A stretch of 64,000 bases of DNA from Seonamhaeicola sp. S2-3. GTDB taxonomy: Bacteria > Bacteroidota > Bacteroidia > Flavobacteriales > Flavobacteriaceae. The notes under the pieces are model-generated. The model was given only the letters and a program-made list of their open reading frames with translations. It had not been told where the DNA came from and ran no database searches. Below are positions 1-8,052 of this stretch, piece by piece. The stretch lies in NCBI RefSeq assembly GCF_001971785.1, contig NZ_CP019389.1, forward strand, positions 817,001 through 881,000. Reading direction: 5' to 3'. The number at the start of each line of letters is the position of its first letter. Position 1 is the stretch's first letter. A program made the position numbers and the translations under genes.

Positions 1-1053
1 AGCTATATGAAAAGTTAGATTCTTTTTGATTTTGCATAAATCCGCAATTTCTTTTAAATATGAGTTGAGCTTTTGATTTGAAATATTAGGGAATAAGGTT
101 TTCGTTTTCTTGGTTTTAATATGGTCTTTATATTTCTCTATTAATTCTTCAGCAATTGGAAGTAATGGAATTTTTACTTTGTTATGTGTTTTTTGTCTAT
201 TGGTGATTATCCATTTGCCACCATCAATACCAAACGTAATATTATCTTCGTTGAGGTTCATGACATCAATGTATGATAAACCAGAATAGCAACTAAAAAC
301 AAACAAATCCTTAACGAGCTCTAGTCTTTCTATTTCAAATTCTTTTTCGATAATAGATTGCAATTCATCCTCACTTAAAAACTCACGTTCATTTTTGATA
401 TACGTTGGTTTGAATTTTATGAAGGGATCTTTATCTATCCATTCCATTTTATAAGCTAATGTTACCATTTTACGAAGTCGTTGAATATGTTTCATAACAG
501 TATTGTTTTCCATTTTCTTCTGATGGTCTTCTGGAACATATGAGCGTAAGAATTTTTCAAAATCCACTAAAAAAAGATATGTTAATTGAGATAAATAGAT
601 GTCTTGTATTTTCTTTTTGGTAAGAAATAGTTTGATATACTTTTGAGTCGTGAAATAATTCTTTAAAGTTCCATAACTTAAAGATTCACTCATTTGGGTG
701 TTGTGATAGTCTACTAGCGTTAGCAAAGAGTACTCTTCGTTATCTTCTCCTAAAAAACGAGCTTTTATAGATTGTGCACAGATAAAAGCTTTTTCTTTTA
801 CAAGTTCGTCATGAGCTTCGTGAATTCTATTTTTAACCAGGTCTAAATACCTGTTGAGTAGTCTTGATTCTTGTTTGTTCCCTCTTGCTCTTCCTTTATT
901 GGAATCCCATTCAGATACAATTACTTTTCGTTGCAAACTGATATTTGCTCGTTTACCATTAACTGTTATTCTAGCATAAACAGAAACTTGGTTATTAATT
1001 TTACGTGTAGCACTTACCCAAAATGATAACCTAAAGGTGGTTTGTGATTGCAT
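1..1053 (-). CDS. Tyrosine recombinase (integrase), C-terminus beyond window
   Basis: Site-specific recombinase of the Bacteroidota mobile-element type; it would cut and join DNA at att sites. Translating the minus strand from the ATG at 1053 gives about 350 residues with no stop before the window edge. The order is an N-terminal arm-binding domain (FWVSATRKINNQVSVYARITVNGKRA), a SAM-like core-binding domain (TLKNYFTTQKYIKLF to FEKFLRSY) and the start of the catalytic domain (LFVFSCYSGLSYIDVMNL). The Arg I position of the usual R-H-R-Y tetrad is Ser in 'SGLSYIDV', as known for IntDOT. The sequence ends at 'LTFH', just before the HxxR motif, so the catalytic His/Arg/Tyr lie outside. It is transcribed away from the putative att site at 1283-1301 and the arm-like repeats at 1131-1185. 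Its element could extend left of the window or be an older insertion. Confidence 0.9.
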   Translation of the reverse strand, partial: MQSQTTFRLSFWVSATRKINNQVSVYARITVNGKRANISLQRKVIVSEWDSNKGRARGNKQESRLLNRYLDLVKNRIHEAHDELVKEKAFICAQSIKARFLGEDNEEYSLLTLVDYHNTQMSESLSYGTLKNYFTTQKYIKLFLTKKKIQDIYLSQLTYLFLVDFEKFLRSYVPEDHQKKMENNTVMKHIQRLRKMVTLAYKMEWIDKDPFIKFKPTYIKNEREFLSEDELQSIIEKEFEIERLELVKDLFVFSCYSGLSYIDVMNLNEDNITFGIDGGKWIITNRQKTHNKVKIPLLPIAEELIEKYKDHIKTKKTKTLFPNISNQKLNSYLKEIADLCKIKKNLTFHIA

Positions 1054-1130
1054 AGTTGTCGTCTTTTTGTTAAACATTCATCGAGACGAAAGTCAAATCA
1101 ACTATTTCAATTACAGCATTTTAAGCATCT

Positions 1131-1185
1131 ATTCGGTTAACACTTTTTTACTTTGCTAACTGTTAACCGAATTGTTAACCGAATT
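1131..1185. repeat. Three integrase arm-site-like repeats
   Basis: The 13-mer TGTTAACCGAATT occurs at 1161-1173 and 1173-1185 as direct copies sharing one base. Its inverted form ATTCGGTTAACA is at 1131-1142. They lie between the integrase start (1053) and the tRNA-like fragment (1283). Lambda-type recombinases bind short repeated arm sites in this position. The binding role is inferred. Confidence 0.5.
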
Positions 1186-1226
1186 AAACTATATTAATTC
1201 AATTCTTATGATAGTCTAAAAACCAT

Positions 1227-1260
1227 AAAACCTTGTAAATCACACAATTTACAAGGTTTT
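1227..1260. terminator. Perfect 14-bp hairpin
   Basis: AAAACCTTGTAAAT at 1227-1240 and its exact complement at 1247-1260 flank a 6-nt loop. The A and T ends would give a U-tract in either direction. It could terminate transcripts on either strand, for example of the tRNA that once lay to the right. Confidence 0.5.
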
Positions 1261-1282
1261 AGTTTTCTTTGGTATTAATTTT

Positions 1283-1301
1283 AGTCGGGGTGGCAGGATT
1301 C
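1283..1301 (-). other. tRNA-Pro-like 3' end, putative att core
   Basis: Read on the minus strand, the 19 bases give GAATCCTGCCACCCCGACT, the usual 3' end of a tRNA (end of the T loop, T stem and acceptor strand), most like bacterial tRNA-Pro. The sequence leftwards and rightwards is not tRNA, so only the 3' fragment is present. Integrases often use tRNA 3' ends as attachment cores, and one lies 230 bp away. The tRNA identity and att role are inferred. Confidence 0.5.
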
Positions 1302-1559
1302 TGAAAAAAAACCCAAACCACTGTATTCCAAAAGTTTATAATCACTATTTTCAACTAGGACACTCTATAGGACATAGCCAATTGAGTTTGAGACATTCAC
1401 TCATCAAATTTAGTCAAAATACTAGAATTAAGACTACTTCAACTCAATTTTAAGTAAATTATCCATTAAAATTTTATATTTAAAAACATATAAATTATTT
1501 TTAGAGCACTGAACTATATCTAATATTGAAAGGCCTCCAATTGAAACCTTCAACATAAA

Positions 1560-1813
1560 ATAGCACAACAAGATGTGTTGTTTTCTAATTCTATGATTGA
1601 GGCTTTTAATAAAGTGATGAAACACCAATTTCTGTACCCCAAACATATTAATTCCCTAACTAAGCTTGAAGCAGTACTTAGTCATGCTATCGATACATAC
1701 AACAATCAACGCCCACAGCTAAACTTAAACGAAAACACGCTTTTGAAGTTTTTAATAACTCTTCTATCGATTTTAGCTCCTACTCTAATAAATTTAAAGC
1801 TCAAGGACAGTAG
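1560..1813 (+). pseudogene. IS3-family transposase C-terminal remnant, frameshifted
   Basis: The translation SNSMIEAFNKVMKHQFLYPK followed by AIDTYNNQRPQLNLNENT is the end of an IS3-type orfB integrase core; the Glu of 'MIEAFNK' matches the catalytic DDE glutamate region. The frame shifts near 1740: reading one base over gives FEVFNNSSIDFSSYSNKFKA up to the stop at 1811-1813. The first three quarters of the transposase are missing, so this is a decayed fragment and not an active element. Confidence 0.7.
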
Positions 1814-2029
1814 TTAGGATAGCCCAAAACAGAAATACTTACTGTAAACTATGCTTATAAAGCATGAACAATATGGGTATCTGACCACATTCGTCTTTAC
1901 AAATAATCATTTTCATTAAGGTTACTCCTTATATAAAACAATAACCAACCCATATTTAAAACCTTCCTGATATGGGGGCAGGTTATTTTAAAATGAGTTC
2001 GGGAATAACAACGCTAATTAACTTTAAGT

Positions 2030-2362
2030 CTATACTGCATTTGCTTCATTTATAACTTTAAAAAATGCATTAGCAAATTCCTCTCCATCTTCCTCCAGAA
2101 AAATATGTTTATCCATAAATACATTTTCAGGGTCTTTATCAGTATTGGTATAATAGACAGCTTTAATATAACGAATTGCTAAGTCTTTATCTTCTATAGC
2201 CCAAGTGCCTTCAATCTTTTTTATTGCTCTCTCAAAGGTTTCCTTAGGGTTTTTTATAAATATATATAAAGGGCCATTAGGAAAAAGACAATGTTCTAAA
2301 CTTATTCCATATCTGAAGGAACCCCCCTTCAAGGTAGCTTCATTAAAATCAACTTCCAACAT
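2030..2362 (-). CDS. Hypothetical protein, 110 aa
   Basis: Unrecognised acidic soluble protein with no signal peptide or membrane segment. It has an aromatic-rich N-terminal half (GGSFRYGISLEHCLFPNGPLYIF) and an acidic C-terminal part (FLEEDGEEFANAFFKVI). The AT-rich region just upstream of the ATG lacks a clear Shine-Dalgarno, normal in Bacteroidota. Single genes of this size in islands are often immunity or cargo proteins, but nothing in the sequence shows a function. Confidence 0.5.
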   Translation of the reverse strand: MLEVDFNEATLKGGSFRYGISLEHCLFPNGPLYIFIKNPKETFERAIKKIEGTWAIEDKDLAIRYIKAVYYTNTDKDPENVFMDKHIFLEEDGEEFANAFFKVINEANAV

Positions 2363-2471
2363 TTTATTCTTTTGCTTAGTTCTAGAATACCTATTTAAAC
2401 TTATAAAGTTAGAATGGTAAACATCATATCCATCGAAAAAACAAGAATCTAATACTCCTCTAAAATTTACA

Positions 2472-2585
2472 TTACTTAATCAATATTATAGTCTCTATCC
2501 GTTTTATGGGACAATCAACTTGAATTTCCAATTCGTTGATTGAAGTTTCCAATTTCGATAATTTTTCTTTATATAATTTATCCAT
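2472..2585 (-). pseudogene. RteC-like N-terminal fragment, 37 codons
   Basis: The ATG at 2585 directly follows the TGA of the upstream 74-residue gene and reads MDKLYKEKLSKLETSINELE then IQVDCPIKRIETIILIK before a stop. The pattern (amphipathic helix, 'CPIKR') is like the N-terminus of RteC-domain regulators of Bacteroidota conjugative elements; the intact RteC at 33336-34181 is about 280 residues. Only the first seventh or so remains. It may still be translated by coupling. Confidence 0.4.
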
Positions 2586-2810
2586 TCACTTATTATCTAG
2601 CAGATTATAATTTACTTGGTAACGTTCAAAAATCTGTTTGATCTCGTTTATCAATAACTCCGTATTTTTTACTTTAAGTAGCTTAGTTTGCACATTGAAC
2701 TCACATCCTGATCCCGGACTTGAATTTAGAATATCGGATGCAATTTCACCAAAACAAAGTAAGTCAGGTACATCTGTATCAAACAGATAAACGTATCTGG
2801 TCATCTTCAT
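2586..2810 (-). CDS. Hypothetical protein, 74 aa
   Basis: Small unrecognised protein (MKMTRYVYLFDTDVPDLLCFGEI...). Its start overlaps the stop of the universal stress protein gene by 4 bp (ATGA), and it is followed without a gap by an RteC-like fragment. The overlap argues for translational coupling and a shared operon. Two Cys are present, with no signal peptide or transmembrane segment. No function can be assigned. Confidence 0.55.
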   Translation of the reverse strand: MKMTRYVYLFDTDVPDLLCFGEIASDILNSSPGSGCEFNVQTKLLKVKNTELLINEIKQIFERYQVNYNLLDNK

Positions 2811-3661
2811 ATATTATATATTAAAAGAGCAGTCTGGGATTGCTTCAAAAATAGTTTGCTATGATTGATACTGAAAAGTCTTTTTGTTATAGGCAAATTC
2901 CGATGTAGAATGCCCAATAGATCTATTTCGTTATCCCGAGCGTAGCCCAGTAACCCTTTGCTTACGTCATTGTTAATAATGATATCAACTGTTACATTCG
3001 AATAATTTACGTTCTGCATCCACTCTTGCCTTTTACGTTCTGCAATGAGTAACATTTGAGGGGATGAAACAATGTTTACACAACTCATCGGAAGTTCTAA
3101 TAAGGACAAATAGTTAGCTATTTGTCTAATAGTGAATATTTCTTCTGGCTCCAACATAACTGCCATACAGTAATTACTTATAGAAGTGAATTTTGCTTTT
3201 GAAGGGATTACCATAACGGGAATCTCAGTATTGGTGATAATATTCATCGTATTGGAACCAAATAACTTTTCGTCAATCGTATTTGCTCCAGATGTCCCCA
3301 TAACAACCATGTCAACATATTGACATTCAATTAAATCAGCAATCACATCCAAGAATTCTCCTTTCAAAAAGGAGAATTTAAGATGTATATGCTCTTTATG
3401 TAATATGGAGACAAGCTGTTCTAATCTTTCCTGTTCCTTTTTGAATTCTTCTAATTTGCAAATTTCTAGATGTTGATTTGCCGTTTTCATAAATGGATGT
3501 ACTTGAATATTCTCTGCTTCTCCAGACTCAAAAATAGGTACTATATGGACTATTTGAATTTCAGCTTTTATCTGCTCTCCAAGTGATAATGCATATATAA
3601 AAGCATTTTCTGCAACAATAGAAAAGTCCGTAGGGAATAGTATTTTTTTCGTTATTTTCAT
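2807..3661 (-). CDS. Universal stress protein, tandem UspA domains
   Basis: Cytoplasmic UspA-fold protein of about 284 residues, twice the length of a single Usp domain. From the start chosen at 3661 (MKITKKILFPTDFS) the first domain has the Usp strand-1 motif. It also carries the ATP-binding signature GTSGANTIDEKLFGSNTMNI followed by PVMVIPS, fitting G-2X-G-9X-G(S/T). The second domain (about residues 140-284) is diverged and lacks the nucleotide motif, common in tandem Usps. An upstream in-frame start at 3730 would add 23 residues without homology to the fold, so it was not used. Usps modulate survival under stress; a more exact role cannot be read. Confidence 0.85.
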   Translation of the reverse strand: MKITKKILFPTDFSIVAENAFIYALSLGEQIKAEIQIVHIVPIFESGEAENIQVHPFMKTANQHLEICKLEEFKKEQERLEQLVSILHKEHIHLKFSFLKGEFLDVIADLIECQYVDMVVMGTSGANTIDEKLFGSNTMNIITNTEIPVMVIPSKAKFTSISNYCMAVMLEPEEIFTIRQIANYLSLLELPMSCVNIVSSPQMLLIAERKRQEWMQNVNYSNVTVDIIINNDVSKGLLGYARDNEIDLLGILHRNLPITKRLFSINHSKLFLKQSQTALLIYNI

Positions 3662-3752
3662 TTTGTAACTTTTTAAAGTGCTTAATGACATTTTGTTAAC
3701 TAGTAATATTGTTGTTTTTATTTCCATCAAACTATAAACAAGTGTGTGTCGT

Positions 3753-5996
3753 TTAAAAATTCAAAGAATAGCCTATATTAAAACTTGGCGAAATATTATT
3801 ATTAATGTCGTTATACATAAAAATAGCTTCTAATGGTCCAATAAAGGATCTATAACCCGCGGCTAAAGCGACACCCCAAACGGAACTGTTCCCGTGATTC
3901 TCATCTATGATAATATTAGATTTAATAAAATCGTATTTCAGAAAGCTTGATGTAGCTGTTACAACAAGTTTTTTGGTAACGGAATAATGTAATCCTACTT
4001 GTGGAGCAATCACGCTTGAGCTAAAAATGGAATTAGTACGAAAACCAGGAAATAAGATCTGATTCCGTATTACCAAATCGTTGCCTCCGACAATAAAATC
4101 GTTGAGAAAAGGTTGCTTATTTCCAAAATGCATACCCGAATGTAATTTAAAAAATAGGGAATGTTTATTAACAGGCAAATAGTGAGCTGAATAATATTTT
4201 ATGGAATAATATGCTTTTTTACTGAATAAGGGAGAAGATTGTGGCGTTGCTGAATTCCCATCATCATACTTAAAATCAGGGTGTTGATTATAGTTTACGC
4301 CGGCTTCAAAGTCAATAATATTACCACTGTTTGGATAGGAAGGACTATTTAAGTTATTAAAATGCAAATCAACGAATCCGGTAAGGAAATTAATTTTCCC
4401 ATAAACCCTTGGGAATGTTTCTATCTCGGGTGAATATTTTAGATATTCATACCGAGAACCTATTCCTGCCGTAAAATTGCCCGTAATAAGCTTGTTGGCT
4501 TTTACCTCAAATGAAAAATGTTTTTGATTATATAGACCTGATTTTTTAAGATTCTCATTATATACGGATATGTCTGTATATTCTGCTTTTACAGTAGATT
4601 CCAGATACCAGTTTCTTTTGTTATTAAAGAAATAATGATTGCGGATATTAAACTGTGGATTTTCACCAATCGCAATTTCAGCAGAGGTTTCAGAAAATGG
4701 ATTAGAATACCCCAATACCGTATAACCAAGTATCAATGCAATCCCTCGCTCTGAATTATAATTCAACCCCGTTTTAATAAGATTCTGAGGTTCCTTTTCA
4801 AAATTAATATTTACCGTTATACTGTCACTTTCATTGTTTGGTACAACCTCATAATTTATTTTTCTGAAATTCCCCGACCCAAAAACTTCCCTGATCTTAT
4901 CGGAGAATACATCCGAAGAATAACTTTTATTATCTTCAAAACCCATCATATTCATAAAAAAATCGGCTTCTCTTTCACTGAGTCCGTTGGCATGAAATTT
5001 TGAAACAAACAATTCATTTGTCATTTTACGCTTCTCAATGTGTACGGGTTCTTTGCCATATATTGCATCAAGAGAATCCTTCAATTGCTTCAATTGCGGA
5101 TACATTTCCTTTCCTCTCTTTATTCCTAGAGTAATGATCTCATTTGAGGATGAAAAACTAGAGGCCTTGTATTTTTCAATAGGATAATCAACAAAAATAT
5201 CAGTAGATTTTACTTGTTGCTGAAAATCTTTATTCTCCTTATAGAATGCAAGTTGTGAAATCATTTGAAATGGATTATCGATATCTTTTCTTTGCAATAA
5301 AATACCCGAAACAGAGCTGCCTATAACAAAATCTGCGCCCATATCCTTGACTTCTGACACCGGAAAATTCATCGCGATACCGCCGTCAATAAGTGTTTTT
5401 TTATCAATTTCGACAGGTGTAAAAGCAACGGGAATTGCCATACTTGCACGAATAGCTTTAACGATATTACCATTTTTAAGAACCACAGCATCTCCATTCT
5501 CAATGTCTGCCGCAACACAGCGAAATCCTTTTTGGAATTTACTAAAATCGGAGGTTGTCAGGTAAGGAAAAAACAATTCGTTGAGCGTCAACCAAAGTTC
5601 ATTTGATTCCAAAGCTCCTTTTCGGAAAGATATTTTCCCATCTATCAAAGGGATTTCAAGATATTTTCCCATGTTATTTTTCTTTGGGAGTATCAGCAAA
5701 TCATAAGATGATCTATTTGTGAGTATTTTATCCCAATCTATTTTGTGCGCAATGTCCTCTATTTCTTTTCCGCTATAACCTACAGCATAAAGTCCGCCAA
5801 CAATAGCGCCCATACTCGTTCCGGTAACATAATCCACTTTAATTCCGGCAGAATCAATAGCCTGTAACAATCCTATATGAGCAAGCCCTTTGGCGCCGCC
5901 ACCGCTCAGGGAAAGCCCAATTTTGGGACGTTCTTTTTCTTGGGAAAAAGCAATAGTACCAACGAGGCATAAAAGAAATAGGAAATAGTTTTTCAT
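3753..5996 (-). CDS. Patatin-like phospholipase with C-terminal beta-barrel
   Basis: Exported outer-membrane protein of 747 residues. It has a signal peptide (MKNYFLFLLCLVGTIAFSQ). A patatin domain at about 25-310 has the oxyanion loop GGGAKG (32-37), nucleophile motif GTSMG with Ser61, and the catalytic Asp in DGG (Asp204). A POTRA-like linker is near 315-400. The last 350 residues look like a BamA/Omp85-type barrel ending in Phe (YSLNF). This is the type Vd (PlpD-like) layout in which the lipase is exposed or released by its own barrel. The catalytic dyad is complete, so it is probably an active phospholipase A. The gene stands alone, with the Kdo-kinase-like gene 22 bp upstream on the same strand. 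Confidence 0.9.
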   Translation of the reverse strand: MKNYFLFLLCLVGTIAFSQEKERPKIGLSLSGGGAKGLAHIGLLQAIDSAGIKVDYVTGTSMGAIVGGLYAVGYSGKEIEDIAHKIDWDKILTNRSSYDLLILPKKNNMGKYLEIPLIDGKISFRKGALESNELWLTLNELFFPYLTTSDFSKFQKGFRCVAADIENGDAVVLKNGNIVKAIRASMAIPVAFTPVEIDKKTLIDGGIAMNFPVSEVKDMGADFVIGSSVSGILLQRKDIDNPFQMISQLAFYKENKDFQQQVKSTDIFVDYPIEKYKASSFSSSNEIITLGIKRGKEMYPQLKQLKDSLDAIYGKEPVHIEKRKMTNELFVSKFHANGLSEREADFFMNMMGFEDNKSYSSDVFSDKIREVFGSGNFRKINYEVVPNNESDSITVNINFEKEPQNLIKTGLNYNSERGIALILGYTVLGYSNPFSETSAEIAIGENPQFNIRNHYFFNNKRNWYLESTVKAEYTDISVYNENLKKSGLYNQKHFSFEVKANKLITGNFTAGIGSRYEYLKYSPEIETFPRVYGKINFLTGFVDLHFNNLNSPSYPNSGNIIDFEAGVNYNQHPDFKYDDGNSATPQSSPLFSKKAYYSIKYYSAHYLPVNKHSLFFKLHSGMHFGNKQPFLNDFIVGGNDLVIRNQILFPGFRTNSIFSSSVIAPQVGLHYSVTKKLVVTATSSFLKYDFIKSNIIIDENHGNSSVWGVALAAGYRSFIGPLEAIFMYNDINNNISPSFNIGYSLNF

Positions 5997-6018
5997 TCGT
6001 AAAAGTTTAGTCGATAGC

Positions 6019-6798
6019 TTATTTTTGCGTATTCCTACTTATTGCAGGTGCCACATTTTTTTTATATAAATCTTTAAACAGGCTTTTTATTTGTATAAAA
6101 ACCTGATGTTTTTTTCTCTGATATAATTGTTTGTGAGCAAATGAAAAAACATCGAACTCAGCCATTTCTGCATATTTTGAGATAAGAATTGAATATTGAT
6201 CAAAAGGCAGAAAGAGCCGATTCAAATTCTTAATTCTTCTTTTTTTAGTTGGCTTTTCAAACTTTAATCGATTGATATCAACCAGGCTGAAATCAAAATT
6301 CCCTTTATGGTCATCTATCGTTAATATATTAGATGTGTGTAGATCATAATGAAATACTTCTTTTTTATGAAGACGAAATAAAAACGCTCCCATAGCTTCT
6401 AAAAATGGCACATCAGGACTATCGGTTAAGTATTTATCGGCGGTTTCATGTTCCAAAAAACAGCTTATAAAATAAGAATTCTTTAAATATAATACAGAAC
6501 TCTCATCTATATAAGCAACAGGAAAAGGTGTGCCTATTTTAAGTTCCAATAATTTAAGGGCATTTTCATACGAGCGTCTGGCTTTAGATTTTCTAAAAAA
6601 TTTGTAAATAATTCTATTAGCTATGGTAATCTTTTTAAAAGATTTTACAACAAATTTATACTTTCCGTATTCAAAAATCTTAATTTCATTTCTATGGTTT
6701 TGAATAATATCTCCTTGCGTAGTAAAATTGTCAATAGTATCTGTAATAAATCCATTTAGATGTAAGTAATCTAAATGGATTTTCATCTTTCTCTTCAT
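6019..6798 (-). CDS. Kdo/WaaP-type lipopolysaccharide kinase family protein
   Basis: Small kinase-fold protein (259 residues). The catalytic loop is FHYDLHTSNIL with Asp152 and Asn158, and the metal-binding Asp is in LVDIN (about 174). A Lys in 'KFVVKSF' fits the ATP lysine. This matches the LPS kinase group (KdkA/WaaP/InaA) that phosphorylates Kdo or heptose of the lipid A core. The start at 6798 (MKRKMKIH) or four codons later is equally possible. It precedes the patatin gene by 22 bp, so the two are probably co-transcribed cell-envelope genes. Confidence 0.75.
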   Translation of the reverse strand: MKRKMKIHLDYLHLNGFITDTIDNFTTQGDIIQNHRNEIKIFEYGKYKFVVKSFKKITIANRIIYKFFRKSKARRSYENALKLLELKIGTPFPVAYIDESSVLYLKNSYFISCFLEHETADKYLTDSPDVPFLEAMGAFLFRLHKKEVFHYDLHTSNILTIDDHKGNFDFSLVDINRLKFEKPTKKRRIKNLNRLFLPFDQYSILISKYAEMAEFDVFSFAHKQLYQRKKHQVFIQIKSLFKDLYKKNVAPAISRNTQK

Positions 6799-7235
6799 TT
6801 CTCATCAATTTTTCCATTATTAAATTTATAACAGCATCTTCTTTGTGATAAAATCATAAAATTTATCTCCCCGTTGTCTGAAGATAATGTGTTAGGTCAA
6901 CTTGTATTCATTATGCAGTTCTTCGATTTTTTCTTTAAGTTCTTTTAGTAATTTTTCGCGAAAAGCTTTTCAGTTTCTTTAGCCGAAAAAGTCTTACCAT
7001 TCTTAGATGGCCTATAGAAATAAAGGCAAGAACTTACCGTTTTAGACTTGCTTAAAAATGCAATCATAGCTTTAAGATATTAAAGCTATGATCAACCAAT
7101 TCTTTAGTTTTTAAAATAAGTAATCCCTTCCCGCTACACAAATGAGCTTCAATCTCTACCTGATTGGCGGACAGATGTGACTACTAGGAAATCCATCTCA
7201 CTCTCAATAGTGACTTTCATTCCTAACGTTAATTA
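6799..7235. other. Intergenic region with decayed coding traces
   Basis: No intact gene is seen. On the minus strand, a start at 7067 gives MIAFLSKSKTVSSCLYFYRP and so on; a frameshift near 6960 separates it from KELKEKIEELHNEYKLT, ending at 6892. Just upstream (about 7070-7170) another minus frame reads NQVEIEAHLCSGKGLLILKTKELVDHSF. Together they look like remains of one or two small genes of unknown type. I could not identify the family. Confidence 0.35.
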
Positions 7236-7985
7236 CTATTGGATACTCATTCCTCCATCAATGATTTGCTCTGTCCCTGTTAGGTAGGAAGATTCATCAG
7301 ATGCCAGAAATACAACCAGATTGCTTACCTCCGAAGTCTCAGCTAATCGACCCAATGGAATAAATTGTGTTGCACTTCCTCCGCCTTCGTCGGTAGCATC
7401 AGCCATCATTGGAGTTTTAATGAATCCTGGATGAACGGAATTTGCACGTATATTTTTATTTGCAAATTCAACCGCAACTGCCTTTGTCATTCCTCTAACA
7501 GCAAATTTGCTTCCCATATAAGCCAAACTCGGATAACCATAAATGGCCACTATACCTGCAATGGATGAGATATTAACGATAGAACCAATACCAGCCTTTA
7601 TCATAGATGGCAAAGTATATTTCATGCCATAATAAACGCTGTCTTGATTAACTTCGATTACTTTTTGATACTGCTCTTCATCCAGTTCTATCGCATTGGC
7701 TATAGGTCCCAAAATACCAGCATTATTTACCAAAACATTCACCGGTCCAAACTTAAGTTCAGCTTGTTCAATAACATTTTTCCAGTCTTCAACTTTGCTT
7801 ACATCTTGTTTTATAAACAGCGAATTGTCTAACCCTAATTCCTCAGCAATAGCATTGCCACGCGCTTCGTTAAGGTCTGTCAATACGACTTTTGCTCCCT
7901 CAGCAACAAATGCTCTTGCATGAGATTCTCCCATTCCTTGCGATGCTCCTGTAATTATTGCAATTTTTCCTTTTAAACGTTCCAT
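7236..7985 (-). CDS. Short-chain dehydrogenase/reductase
   Basis: Classical SDR of 249 residues. It has the NAD(P) glycine motif TGASQGMG (12-19), NNAG, the catalytic Ser in NISS (about 140), YMGSK giving Tyr156/Lys160, and PGFIKTPM after the active site. Asp37 (VLTDLN) after beta-2 suggests NAD(H) preference. It resembles the FabG/glucose-1-dehydrogenase-like group; the substrate cannot be predicted. It is the last gene of the minus-strand set tolC-hlyD-mfs, with a 67-bp gap, and may detoxify a compound handled by the pump. Confidence 0.9.
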   Translation of the reverse strand: MERLKGKIAIITGASQGMGESHARAFVAEGAKVVLTDLNEARGNAIAEELGLDNSLFIKQDVSKVEDWKNVIEQAELKFGPVNVLVNNAGILGPIANAIELDEEQYQKVIEVNQDSVYYGMKYTLPSMIKAGIGSIVNISSIAGIVAIYGYPSLAYMGSKFAVRGMTKAVAVEFANKNIRANSVHPGFIKTPMMADATDEGGGSATQFIPLGRLAETSEVSNLVVFLASDESSYLTGTEQIIDGGMSIQ

Positions 7986-8052
7986 GATATTGTTTTTTTA
8001 ATTAATTATTATATGAAATTATTTATATGCTTTTTTTCTAAGAACTTTTTCC

